Of a stretch of 64,000 nucleotides of DNA, positions 21,961 to 32,178 are shown in pieces. The notes beneath the pieces are model-generated. The model had not been told where the DNA came from and did not search any database. It worked only from the letters and a program-made list of their open reading frames with translations. Source of the DNA: Bremia lactucae (lineage: Eukaryota; Oomycota; Peronosporomycetes; Peronosporales; Peronosporaceae). The translations under genes and the position numbers were made by a program. The DNA is taken from assembly GCF_004359215.1 (NCBI RefSeq), contig NC_090610.1, positions 15,431,295-15,495,294 on the forward strand, read 5' to 3'. Each line of letters opens with the position of its first letter. The stretch's first letter is position 1.

Positions 21961-23639
21961 ATCAGGTTTTGTGTCGAGTGCCTTTATCCTTAGGCAACTC
22001 GCACGGTACAGATTTAGGAAATACTTCCCTTGAACTCGATCAAATCCATATAGAGAGAGGTTTGTCTTCAAAGATCCCAAGATTGGGACGTAAAACGTTC
22101 AATCCGAGTCTTCCCAACGAAAAAACTTTCGTCCATCGATGACCTTTCGTTCTCAGAAAATACTGTTGCCGACCGAATATCGGCCACGTACTTGTCATCA
22201 GTGACAAGCACGCAGATCTGCTTTACTTTTCACCACGCAGATCAAGCAAATACATTTTTGGTTCTAGTGCTGGCAATTGAATTATCTACGAAGTTAAGTC
22301 CGGAGGCGCTATCAGATCAAGTGTGTAAGCGCCAAAACTTGATTACGGAAACATTAAACGTATACGTTTTTCCTTAGAGATTTTTACACCGATAACTGGG
22401 AACTTATTCCTTCAGCTTCTTGATGACTTATTCCCAAAAGTATATTGGGATTTGATCCCTCATGTACTTGGAGAACATCCACCCAACTGCCACGAGCTGT
22501 TGTTGCGCAACCACAGCGACATCCTCTACGAATGACTCTCCAGTTGATCGAGGACTTTCGCTCTGTCTCTTATAGACAGGCATTTCAATTGCTCCTGGGT
22601 GTTGCTTTCAAAACAAGCACTTTTGTTTCGCTCCACTCAACTTGGTCGACCTTCGATGCTGCCTGTGTCTGTGCATAGCCGTCGGTGTCTATAACTCCAC
22701 AGTATGATGGATCGTCACACTGAGGTCCTGTACAGTTGTACTAACGACCGAAACATAAGTGAGGCCATTAATAATTATGAGCATATTATATATATATTAA
22801 GATTAAAAATACATCAACTCACTCGTAGGACATGTCTACGCTTGTGGACACTCCAAGACATTTATCGGATGCCATCTGATGAATAAGAGACAGGCATCGT
22901 AACGGATCGATGCTGCCAATTTATGCATAAGTCGTATCTTTTGAGCCATGGTATTTTCGGGATGACATCAATTTGTCATCCAAAGCCAGTACAAGGAATA
23001 TGATTGTTTGGTTTTCTTATTACGTGTATTGGATACCAACTACACGTTCTTAACTCTTACAATTGCTCCTACTGCAAGGCGCACTGTCATCCTCGTTAAA
23101 GGTATATCGCGCTATGAGACGAAGTAAAAAGTAATATGTCATTTTGATTGCAGGATGATGAGGTTGACCTCAACACCAGGGACGGTTCCACACAATGTTT
23201 GCGTGAGGAGCAACTTTTTTCGAGAGACTTACATATATTCTTGGCGTTGCTGGATCAGTAGGTTGCCCCCCACCTACTCACCTCAATCAATTTTGGCGGT
23301 TCTGGTTGCCGTTGCGATTTCACAACAGCATCGAACCCGTGTCTTCCGCTATTCTTAGCAAGATGTCGATCATTTCGCTCATTACTTCTTGGTACCGAGT
23401 GTGGAGCACTACACTCATAGATGTAGCTCCCAGTATTTTGGAAGCGATTGAAATTTGCAGTCGCTTCTTATTTGAAGAGCGAGATGTGTCGCTCTTTGCA
23501 TAATAGAGTTCTTTTGATGTGGGACCTCCGACGTCTTGTCGTCTCGGTAGATGGTAAAACCCGCATGGACGAAGAAAGCCTGTTGCAGGATGAAGGTCTT
23601 CTGATCCGCTACGGAGAGCGATTAATAAAGCGTTTCTAA

Positions 23640-24440
23640 TTCCAGCCGGAACATATTTATCTTGACTGGACCGTCTGTAAAACCCTTTACAAACACACGA
23701 TACAAGTCAAAGGTATATTATGTGCTGGGCGTAAACGTGAATGCCACGCTTACCCTGCATTAAATCCAGAAGCTCTGCGTGGCATGAGGCAGATCAAACG
23801 TTTGTTTAACACGGGTCTTAAATATATGGCACACCCAGACACAAATGGGTCGTAAAGCTTGAGCCACAAAGACTAAAATTTGGCAGGCTTAGCAAGTTAG
23901 CTATGCGAATTCTACTTTCGTCGCATTATCTTCGATGTGACGAGATTCGATGGCATCGTCAAATTGACGCACCATCTTAGCAAGGAGTCAAATTCGACTG
24001 CCTTGAACTTAAAAAATCTATTCTTTTCAAGCTTGTGGGTCAGTGCGCATGCGTCGGCTCGGCAGCATCATGTGAATGAGATGAATCAAGAGTTTCTTCT
24101 GTTGATCCCCTTGTTCTCTCGACAATTCTGCCTGCTGGGAGCCTTGCTGGTGAAGCAAGATTACATTTTCTCGGACCGCGTCTTGTTCATGTTGAATGAA
24201 GTCGGCGATAGCCGCATACTGATTGTCTTTTTACAGAGCGAACATCATTGCACCGACGGCTGGCCCGCCAACGGCAGTACTCATTAAAGGTTCTTACGTT
24301 AAAAGATGAGTTTGCGGGATGCGTTCGACCTCCGAGGTCACTCATGTGAATGAACCCCTATCACATGGAAGCCTCCACGCGGGGCGTGATAGCTACCTTC
24401 TTCTTCATCCAACATGTCCCTGTTGGGCGGTTTATACGGT
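23640..24440 (-). pseudogene. Element F gag relic
   Basis: Minus-strand reading gives ADFIQHEQDAVRENV and LLHQQGSQQAELS, matching the gag coiled-coil of elements A, D and H. Capsid traces follow toward 23650. Multiple stops. Confidence 0.65.
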
Positions 24441-24469
24441 GGTCATTGATCGGAAAAACAAAGTACTTG

Positions 24470-24956
24470 GAGCGGAGCTACCTCACTCCTAAGTCAGAGG
24501 AAAACTTATAGACTCAAAGAGTCTCTTAATTCTATAGAGCAACTAGGTCCAACAACTCAGGGAGTCGTACAAGCTATTAAAGTTTACGAATCCTAGCTTA
24601 AGAATTCAGAGGCTCGTAGAATCAAGTGGCAACAAGTGCCCGAGAGGATGTACCTTAGAAAGGCTTGATCAATGCGCAAGCCTTAGGAACGCACTAGACA
24701 CTTTAAGATCAAAAGAAGAACTGCACTTTATTTTATTCTTGAATCTTTAAGCTTACCTTAGCTAATTTAAGATAGATTTCGGCCGCCAGATTTATATCTG
24801 GCGGCAACCACATTTGTTACCCATAATAAATGGGATTTAAGTAACTAACTATTTTAAAATTAGATAAAAGGGTATTTTACCCATTTAGTAAATGTACCTC
24901 AGCAACGGTTCGCCAACCGATGTGTGCCCCATCACACCCTCCCCGATCAGACTGTT
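24470..24956 (-). repeat. R1 LTR, 3' LTR of element B
   Basis: Reverse complement of the LTR at 62154-62650 (shared: the GGCCGCCAGAT segment, GCGCAAGCCTTAG, AACCGATGTGTGCCCC). The adjoining 24957-24975 is a purine-rich tract on the minus strand (GGGGAGGGTG), marking this as a 3' LTR for a minus-strand element. Confidence 0.75.
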
Positions 24957-25071
24957 GGCGAGTGACAACATTCGCTTCATACTAACCGTTTCGTAGTGGT
25001 TTGCTATCCTTTGATCCATGACAACTAAGCGTGAGTCATAGACTCTTAGCACCTTCCTCGACGATGAGGGA

Positions 25072-25845
25072 ATGGTGGACTTTCAAAGTTGCTCTCCATC
25101 AGAGGAGGAGGAGAAAGAGCGTCGTTCTCTCACGCCTTCTCCTCCGGATGAACGTCGGCGGGTCCCGAAGTCGTTCCCAGAACGTGGTGCCACTGATGTC
25201 TTAAATGCATTGAGCAGGGCACGGGACCCTGAGTCCAACATTATTACGAATTTGATCGATAAAGAGCAAGAGCAGATAACCCTCATAGAGGAAAAAGCTC
25301 GTCCTCGAGCTGCCGAGATAGCGAAAGCTAAAGCTCATAGTGAATATAGATTCACTCCGCTAAGTGCGGACGAGCGTCTCAAAGAGATAGCGGGTCATAG
25401 CTTGGCCATCTGGGTCCCTGGTGACCCGGCGAGGACGCCGGGGAAGATCGCTGCCCGCGACGCTCTTCATGAGCAATACCTTACGCCAAAGGTAATGACG
25501 CGAAGCCAGTATCCGACGCGTTTACGTGATCAAGCCCGTGGGGCTTCGGTGACCTCCATGAGGTATTTTACGATCGTTTTGTTTTCAAACGAAGCAAAAT
25601 CCGAGAACGACGCTTCGTTTGAGAACTGGGTCCATCAGGCCTGCCGCCTCCACAATATTTGGAATATTAGAGAGTCTGCGGATTTGGCTGATGTTTGTCT
25701 GGAACGGAAACTTCGCTTCAATTCCGCTAAGCTTAAGGCCAAAGGCCAGTTACGTTCGGCATTTATGCCACAAAATGACGAAAGGCCTAGCCAATATTTC
25801 AGTGCTTATGTCGACCGTGCAAACCATGGATCGAAGCCGCACTGA
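25072..25845 (+). CDS. Antisense ORF of element B (type B aORF), intact
   Basis: 257 codons uninterrupted, on the strand opposite the element's pol, starting about 115 bp inside the R1 LTR and ending 26 bp before the stop of the chromodomain frame. The N-terminus is acidic (SPSEEEEKERRS) then Pro/Arg-rich (SPPDERRRVPKS). A Lys/Glu-rich helix (KEQEQITLIEEKARPRA) leads to a more ordered region with FTPLSADERLKEIAGHSLAI and FENWVHQACRLHNIW. No signal peptide or membrane segment, and I recognise no domain. A decayed relative with matching nucleotide sequence lies at 61760-62135 beside another R1 LTR, so this belongs to the element. It may be distantly related to the element A antisense protein. 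Confidence 0.7.
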   Translation: MVDFQSCSPSEEEEKERRSLTPSPPDERRRVPKSFPERGATDVLNALSRARDPESNIITNLIDKEQEQITLIEEKARPRAAEIAKAKAHSEYRFTPLSADERLKEIAGHSLAIWVPGDPARTPGKIAARDALHEQYLTPKVMTRSQYPTRLRDQARGASVTSMRYFTIVLFSNEAKSENDASFENWVHQACRLHNIWNIRESADLADVCLERKLRFNSAKLKAKGQLRSAFMPQNDERPSQYFSAYVDRANHGSKPH

Positions 25846-25871
25846 GGCTATAGATCCACCTTATCCCACAT

Positions 25872-26990
25872 CTAGTGGTGGAAAGCATCCTTTGACGCGA
25901 GTTGGCCCTGAGCTTGGCGCTCAAAAACGTCAACGGCGTACGGGCAATGTTGCCGAAGAGGTACCTCGAACTCCCAAGCGTTTTCAGAAGAGGGGTAACC
26001 CAACCACTTTATTATATACTGGTATTGTGTCCTACGACGACGTTGCTTTAAAAGTTTCTCTATGTGAAACTTAACATTTCCTCGCGCATCAAGCACCGCG
26101 GGAGGGAGCCGAAACCTCGACGGAAGCATTTGATGCTTTTACGTACGAGGTGCAACTTTTTCGCGAGGGCCTTGCTCGGGTTGAGGGATCTTTTAAGGCG
26201 ATTCAAAACCGTCTTTCGATGCTGGAACATCATTAAGAAGGCTAGCTGGACATCTTGGTGAGGATGCAGCAATCTGCGGCATGACCGCCTTTCTCGGCGC
26301 AAGCGCCTTTAGGGCCACGCGAGAAGGGTCATGATGTGGCTTAAGCAAGCCGACGTAGAGAACTGGGTGTGTACGCAGCTTGCTAGGAAGTTTAGCGTGT
26401 AAGCTAGGCCCTTCTTGGCCACGACCGTAAAATATAAATCCTCTTCATTTATATTAATTCGAGAAGCCGATCTCATGGTTGCGGCTGGAGGGACACATGC
26501 TAAGGCATTAAGAAATAAACTTTAATTTGCAGTGTATTTGGTTTTAGTCAATAATATAGCTAATTAATCTTTATTTCTGCTTAGGCATAAGAAGTGGTGA
26601 GCAGTAGCTAGCAGTGACTTTGATATATAAGCTCAGTAGTAGATAGAAGATCGTTACGTAGGAAACTATATATCAATTCATTTTCCCTAGTTATAATCAA
26701 AAAAAAAATTTAAAAAAAAATTTGGCATCTCAGCCAGCGCATGGCGCGCTGGTTGTCATTATTTCCGAGCACTAGTTTCTCGTGCACTACAAGCCTGGAT
26801 GGTCCAATAAAGCGCGGGTGCAATCTAGTCTTAAAGACCGCGGAAACAAAGTAAGTAGGTAATTTTCGGCGGGTACTTCAACTCATTTTCCGACGCATGA
26901 GAATAAATATAGCTTCTGCCTTTGGCATCTGCTTGTTCTTTTTGTTTGTCTTGGCTATCAGCCATCGTATCCCTTACATGTCTTAAGACA
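25872..26990 (-). pseudogene. Element B integrase C-terminus and chromodomain, interrupted
   Basis: From 26990 the minus strand reads DSQDKQKEQADAKGR and then FKTRLHPRFIGP (integrase C-terminal region). It is broken by foreign sequence at about 26450-26760 and resumes with FTVVAKKGLAYTLN and HPVFYVGLLKPHHDPS. The last frame (26129-25872) is a chromodomain: FHIEKLLKQRRRRTQYQYII then KWLGYPSSENAWE. The chromodomain motif positions are intact. At 26990 the sequence joins element D's RNase H, so the integrase core is absent. Confidence 0.75.
26480..26740 (+). repeat. R3-like LTR fragment inside element B
   Basis: GTAGATAGAAGATCGTTACG and the following TTTTCCCTAGTTATAATC match 54715-54785 of the element C LTR. 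It interrupts the integrase C-terminal coding of element B. Confidence 0.55.
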
Positions 26991-28465
26991 TATTGCGAAA
27001 TCGCTGGCGTCACAGACCACATGGACTGGTCTGTCTTGATCTGCAATCGCCAAGATGGGCGATTGCATCAAGTTTTGCTTGATACCTTCAAACGAACGCT
27101 GACAATCAGCGTTCCATAACCATTTTTCGTCTTTTTTAAAGAGACGAGAGCGATGAACTGTCATCTCTGCATTATTGCGAGAGTACTTGTGCAAGTACGC
27201 CGCTAAACCAAGGAACTTTCTAAGTCCCTTGACATCGACTGGAACTGGCCAGTCGGTGATTGCCTTGATCTTTTCAGGATCAGGGCGCACGCCGTGTTTA
27301 CCGACGATGCACCCAAGAAGTGGTATTTCGCTTGCAGCGAATATATACTTCTTGAGATTGCTTACAACTTATGCTTTCGCATAAGTGTAAGAACCTGACG
27401 AGCGTGAGTTTTATGAACTTCCACGTCCGTATTACCGTCCAAGGCCCGGCTCTGGACGAATATATCGTCAAAATAACTCGGTGCGAATTCTCGAACACCT
27501 CTAAACAGATTCGCTACGCATCTGTTAAATGTTGCAGGGGCGTTACTAAGCCCCTGTGGCGTTACTAGCCATTCCCATAGCATCGAACTGGGAGTGCTCA
27601 CTGCTGTGTACGGGATGTCCCGTTCACGCATAAGGATACGATAAAATCCATCCAACAGATTCATAGGCGAAAAGTTGGTACTCTTAGACATACCATTTAT
27701 GATTACGTATTTTCTTGGTATCGGCGTTTGAGCCGGTACTGTTGCAGCATTCAGTTTGTTGAATGCGTGCAATATCCGATACCCTCCTGTGGCCTTTCGC
27801 ACACAGGAGGTCGGAGAGCTATGTAGGGAGGTTGACTCCCTTACATGGCCCGCTTTTACTCGATCGGTAAAGCATTTATCGATCCCAAGTACTTGTTCGC
27901 GAGGCAGTGGTCACTGCTTCATGACACAGTACTTCGAGCCCGGTTTGAGCTCGATCTCATGTCGAGTGCCTTTATCCTTAGGCAACTCGCATGGAACTGC
28001 TTCGGGGAATACATTCCTGAATTCTATTAAATTCTCGTATAGAGGATTTCCCTTGAGTGACTCCCAAGATTGAGTACTGTATCTTTCAATCCGAGTCTTC
28101 ACATCGAGGACACTTTCGTCCATCGATGAGCTGCTGAGAACCCGTTCGTTCTCTGCAAAAATTACCGCTGACCGAATGTCGGTTACGTAATCGTCCTCTG
28201 TGACGAGTACGCAGATCTGCTTGATTTTCCCACAATGCAGATCTCTCAAGAACCGCTTAGGTTCTAGGGTTGGTAATTGAGTTATCTCCGAAGTTAACTT
28301 CGGAGGCGCATACAGATCAAGAGTATAAGCGCCTACTCTTGAACCGTTACTAACCGAGACATTTAATGTCTCGGTTTCTTCCTGGGATTTATCCACAGGC
28401 TGCCGAGGAATTATTTCCTCGGCATCTTGAAGTCTAGTTACTCCAACCTGGCCCCTCCATCTCAA
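26958..28465 (-). pseudogene. Element D linker, RT and start of RNase H
   Basis: 28465-27911 is the protease-RT linker. 27802-27362 is RT with RILHAFNKLNAATVPAQTPI, MLWEWLVTPQGLSNAPATFN and the catalytic box SYFDDIFVQSRALDG. 27290-26958 continues through the thumb (AITDWPVPVDVKGLRKFLGL) into RNase H (SFEGIKQNLMQSPILAIADQ). Two frame changes. RT motifs are well preserved, more so than in A. Confidence 0.85.
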
Positions 28466-29155
28466 TGGCCTCGTTTCAACGGACCAACCACAAATTGCAA
28501 CAAGGTCCAGTCGAGCTCATTGCAGAAGTCGAGGCTTGAAAGATAAGCATAAGAGCGGTATTTTTATTAGCTTCGTTAAGAAAGATAGTTACGTGGATGG
28601 CAAGAAGCTGACATGCTCCACGTCTTGTAAAACGGTTGGCAAAATTCAAATGTGATTGCCGATTACAGTACGAGGTAAACGTGGATGCACTATGCACCAC
28701 AGGTGTTCGATGTCGATTTCTTTGACATCGATATCACTCGCGTCGTTGTTAACTTCGACGCGTGATGAGCATTAAGGAATATTTATTGTGAGGAGTAGAC
28801 TTTTCAGACAATATAAACCAGGGCGACTTAATATCGTCGCTGATGCGAGCTTTCCTTTTGGGCAAGACCAGGCGGAAACCATGATTGATGATGCCATCCG
28901 TCATGTCGTTCCGCATAATGCAGGAACCACCTTATTCTAAAGAAGAATAAATACTATCAATTTTCACACGCGCTGTAAGAAACAATCTCAGTCCAATGCG
29001 TAAGACTGTGATGGAGATCGCTTTTTAAGATCAAAACTGACTTCTAGTATACTGTCTTAATAAAACGAATATGGCACCTGGCCGTGCCGAAGGCGCCGCA
29101 CTACTCGCACACCGTTCACGCATACGGATCTGATAAAATCCATCCAAATTAACTA
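28460..29155. other. Foreign insertion within element D
   Basis: Breaks the linker relative to element A. It contains a plus-strand scrap of another Gypsy RNase H end (QYKPGRLNIVADA at about 28810-28850) and otherwise unrecognised sequence. Confidence 0.55.
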
Positions 29156-29244
29156 TTTGAGGAGATTTCTCATCAAGTACGTGGGACTTATTCCCTCAAC
29201 GTCTTCCGACTGAGATTGCGCTATCTCAGTCGGGTCCTCTCGAT

Positions 29245-30168
29245 CTACTCTCTACTCGGCCTAGAATCATCGTGTTGTCCCTTTGGGGCAACCGGCATAC
29301 TACTTGAATGTCGCCCGCTAGGCGTACATTCATGTCTCAATCCACTCGACTTCTTCGAGTGGTGGAACTTCGGCGCTGCCTGTGCATTCGCACAGCCGCC
29401 GGCAGCTGACTCCACAGGGTGATAAGTAATCACACTGTGATCTTGTGCAGTCGTACTAACGACCGTACCACAAGTGAGGCCATCGCACTCACTCGTAGTA
29501 CATCCACACGCTTGTGGACGCTCCAAGACGTTCATCAGATGGCCATCTGATGAACAAGTGGCAGGCATCTTTACGGATCGATGCTGCCAGCTGATCCTTG
29601 GCTCGTATTTTCTGAGCCAAGGTAAACCTAGGATGACATCAAATTTGTCATCCAAATCCAGTACGATGAAATCATCATCATACTGTAAATCTCTTAACGT
29701 GTAGTGAAATTTCACTACGCGTTTCATTACTGTTATCGATGCGCCTGTCGCTAGACGCACCGTCATCCTCGTTGGAGGGATGTCGCGCTCAACATATTTG
29801 AGCCTACGACCCTCTAGTGACTGGCGACGAATAAAGTTATTCGACGCTCCGCAGTCCACTAGGGCTCTGAGTGACAAATCATTTGTCACTTTCAACTTCA
29901 AGGTGATGAGGGATACCTCATCACCAGGTGCAGAGACACATAATGATTGTGTGTCTGGAGCAACTTTAATCAAGAGATTTGCAAATTCTCTTGAGGTTGC
30001 TGGATCAGTAGGACGTTGCGCCCCTACTGACCCCGACCGTTTTTTTAAGGTCCGCCTCGCTGTTGCGTTTCGCAACAACGTCGGGCGCGCGACCGTTGCC
30101 CTTTTTGGCATACGGTCCAAAATTACATTCAGTACCTTTCGGTGCTGGGCGTGGGGCACTACAATCAT
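29245..30168 (-). pseudogene. Element D protease and linker
   Basis: 307-codon frame containing the aspartic protease: active site ALVDCGASNNFIRRQ, flap-like region RMTVRLATGASITVMK, and C-terminal FDVILGLPWLRKYEPRISW. It then continues into the Ser/Thr-rich linker before the insertion. The frame is open upstream to the zinc knuckle, where a one-base loss separates KCHRCQ from LGHYAHDCSA (30186-30230). This is the best-preserved protease in the window. Confidence 0.85.
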
Positions 30169-30305
30169 GAGCGTAGTGTCCTAATTTGGCAGCGATGGCA
30201 TTTCTGCGATCGCTTATTGCTCGAAAAGCGAGGTCTCTCGCTTTCGACGTAAGAGACCTCTAGCGACCCAAAGACGTATGGGTCGCGCAACTTAAGGCCC
30301 AATGC

Positions 30306-30781
30306 CTAAGTTTTGGCACGACCTGCCAAATTTGATCGAGCGAATGCGACTTGCATTTGCTCGTCGACGATGTGACGTGCCCTTATGGCATCGTCCAACT
30401 CGACAAACCATCTCAAGAGGGAGTCTTCTTCGACTCCCCAATACTTAAAGATATCAATCTTCAAAGTTTCGAGACGACGCGTATGCGTCATCCCAGGTAC
30501 AGGGGTCTGTACCTGCTGTAACCTCAACAATTCTGCCTGTTGAGAGCCTTGCTGATTCAGCAAGGCTACCTTCTCCTTCATCTCGTCAAGTTCATGTTGT
30601 ATGAACTTGACGATGGCTGAATGGAGGGCATCTCTGTTTAAATTGGACAGCATTGCCAAGATTGCATCGTTTCCTACGGTTGAACTCATTCGTTCGACCG
30701 CACTCCTTTCTATGTCACTTAGAAGGCGAAGCTTTCACGGGAAACGTGATGCGTATTCCCACTATCATCTAACATGTCCAT
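30306..30781 (-). pseudogene. Element D gag N-terminal part
   Basis: MSSTVGNDAILAMLSNLNRD at 30689 through GRAKT, very close to element A gag. The upstream MDMLDDSG segment starts at 30781. The capsid C-terminal portion between about 30250 and 30300 is deleted compared with element A. Confidence 0.8.
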
Positions 30782-30831
30782 GTTAGATGAAGGAAATGTG
30801 GTCCTTGGACGGACTACAAAGTGCTACCAGG

Positions 30832-31284
30832 TGTAACGGGCACTACGACTTGTACTGCTTTCTATACAAGTCCACTTCGCACTGCTTCAGTTGCGAGTGG
30901 TGCCTTTCGTTATTTCTCGCACACTAGTACGTGCAGAGGAAGACTTCTCTTTAAGGTAATTAGCTTAAAGAGGGTAAAATGAAAACTGTATTAATATGAT
31001 TAAGCATCTCTTATTTCTATCTGTTAACTCTAACTTAATTATAAACTAATACTAACCATGCAATTGAAATCTTATCTTATCTTATCTTTCTCTCTCTTTT
31101 GTTTACATCTACAGTTGATTAGTCTGCGGGATAAATCGATATAATGGCATATACCTATTTATGGAGAAGATTTCTGAACATTACTATATAAAGTAATATC
31201 CTCCAAATATTATCTACCTTTTAGATAATATATTTATTAACAACCTTTAAGTGTTTATTTCTTGGAGCGATACACCCCGTTACA
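30832..31284 (-). repeat. Element D 5' LTR (R2 type, 453 bp)
   Basis: TGTAACGGGC...GTTACA, aligned with both element A LTRs but more diverged. An inverted R2 fragment follows at 31378-31498. Confidence 0.85.
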
Positions 31285-31377
31285 TATTAGATGTGTAAGG
31301 AAATGTAATTCTGTCGCTTAAAATCAGAATTATCTGTCCTCATTTATTAGATGTGAACCGGGAGGTAAGATCTAGTT

Positions 31378-31870
31378 ACCGTAAGAGAAGTCTTCCTCTG
31401 CACATACTAGTGTACGTGAAATATCGTAGGGCACCACACGCAACTGAAGCAGTGCGAAGTGGACTTGTACTGAAGCAGTAGAAGTCGTAGTGCCCCGTTT
31501 TAATTAAAGCTTAAGGAATCCTAGTTCAAGGGATTCAGGGGTTCATAGAGCCAAGTGGCAACTAGTGCCCAAGAGGATATACCTTAGAAAGGCTTCTATC
31601 TCTTACAGATCAATGCGCAAGCCTTAGGAAGGCACTTAACGCTTAAGATCAAAAGGGGAACTGAACTTTTTTATAATTATACAAATCTAAAAACCTTACC
31701 CTAGCTAATTAAAAATAGATTTTGGCCGCCAGATTTATATCTGGCGGCGACCACATTTATTACCCATGATAAATGGGATTTAACTAACTAACTATTTTAA
31801 AATTAGATAAGAGTATTTTACTTATAAAGTAAATGTACCACAACAACGGTTCTCCAACCGATGTGTGCCC
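31378..31870 (-). repeat. Inverted R2 fragment joined to an R1 LTR
   Basis: 31378-31498 is the first part of an R2 LTR in inverted orientation. 31510-31870 is an R1 LTR in minus orientation (GGCCGCCAGATTTATATCTG; AACCGATGTGTGCCC). It stops at GTGCCC without the purine tract seen beside the other R1 LTRs, so it is truncated at the gene-island side. Confidence 0.7.
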
Positions 31871-32038
31871 GTGTCCTGCCGTAAATTTCGCGACACAGGA
31901 TTCGACTTCTTGACCCAGAACGGCTTGCTGACATGTCACATTTGACATGCGCCGTATCTTGTCAGTGCTAACCAGCCTCTTCCAAATGGAGTCAACCTGC
32001 ATTCTATTGTCAATATACGAACTGTCATGGATAAGCAT
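31865..32038 (-). pseudogene. Short ORF cut by R1 LTR, possible host gene remnant
   Basis: MLIHDSSYIDNRMQVDSIWK and about 35 further residues read cleanly from 32038 until the frame runs into the R1 LTR near 31865. Composition is unlike the local retroelement ORFs. No family recognised. It may be the front of a host exon truncated by the repeat, or chance. Confidence 0.3.
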
Positions 32039-32178
32039 GTACGTATTATTTTATATAGGATGGTTAATATATATTATTTCCGACAAGAAAAAAAGTATAA
32101 AAGGAGGTTAACATTAGAAAATTGTTGTTCGCTCCCTTTTCGGTTCGATTCATTCCCTGTTTTAAATTGATTGCCAGC

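Larger units (their letters stand above)
19500..24445 (-). mobile_element. Element F: decayed Gypsy copy interrupted by a solo LTR
   Basis: Order on the minus strand: gag N-terminus near 24411 (MLDEEEGSY) and 24290-23640; protease region about 23480-22900; linker to 22000; RT 21960-21480; RNase H 21327-20989; then the solo R4 LTR; then integrase 20160-19854. Most segments need frame changes. An AT-rich stretch at 22770-22810 is an extra insertion. Sequence is closest to elements H and C. Confidence 0.75.
26985..31284 (-). mobile_element. Element D: Gypsy copy truncated in RNase H
   Basis: Close relative of element A. 5' LTR (R2) 30832-31284, PBS TGGTAGCACTTTGTAG, gag, protease, linker, RT, RNase H to VVCDASDFAI, then an abrupt join to element B sequence. 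It carries an insertion of unrelated retroelement sequence at about 28460-29155. No matching R2 3' LTR is found downstream. Confidence 0.85.

Noticed and set aside
28476..28700. 74-codon minus-strand ORF in element D
   Set aside because: Lies in a chimeric insertion with no family motif; length is within chance.
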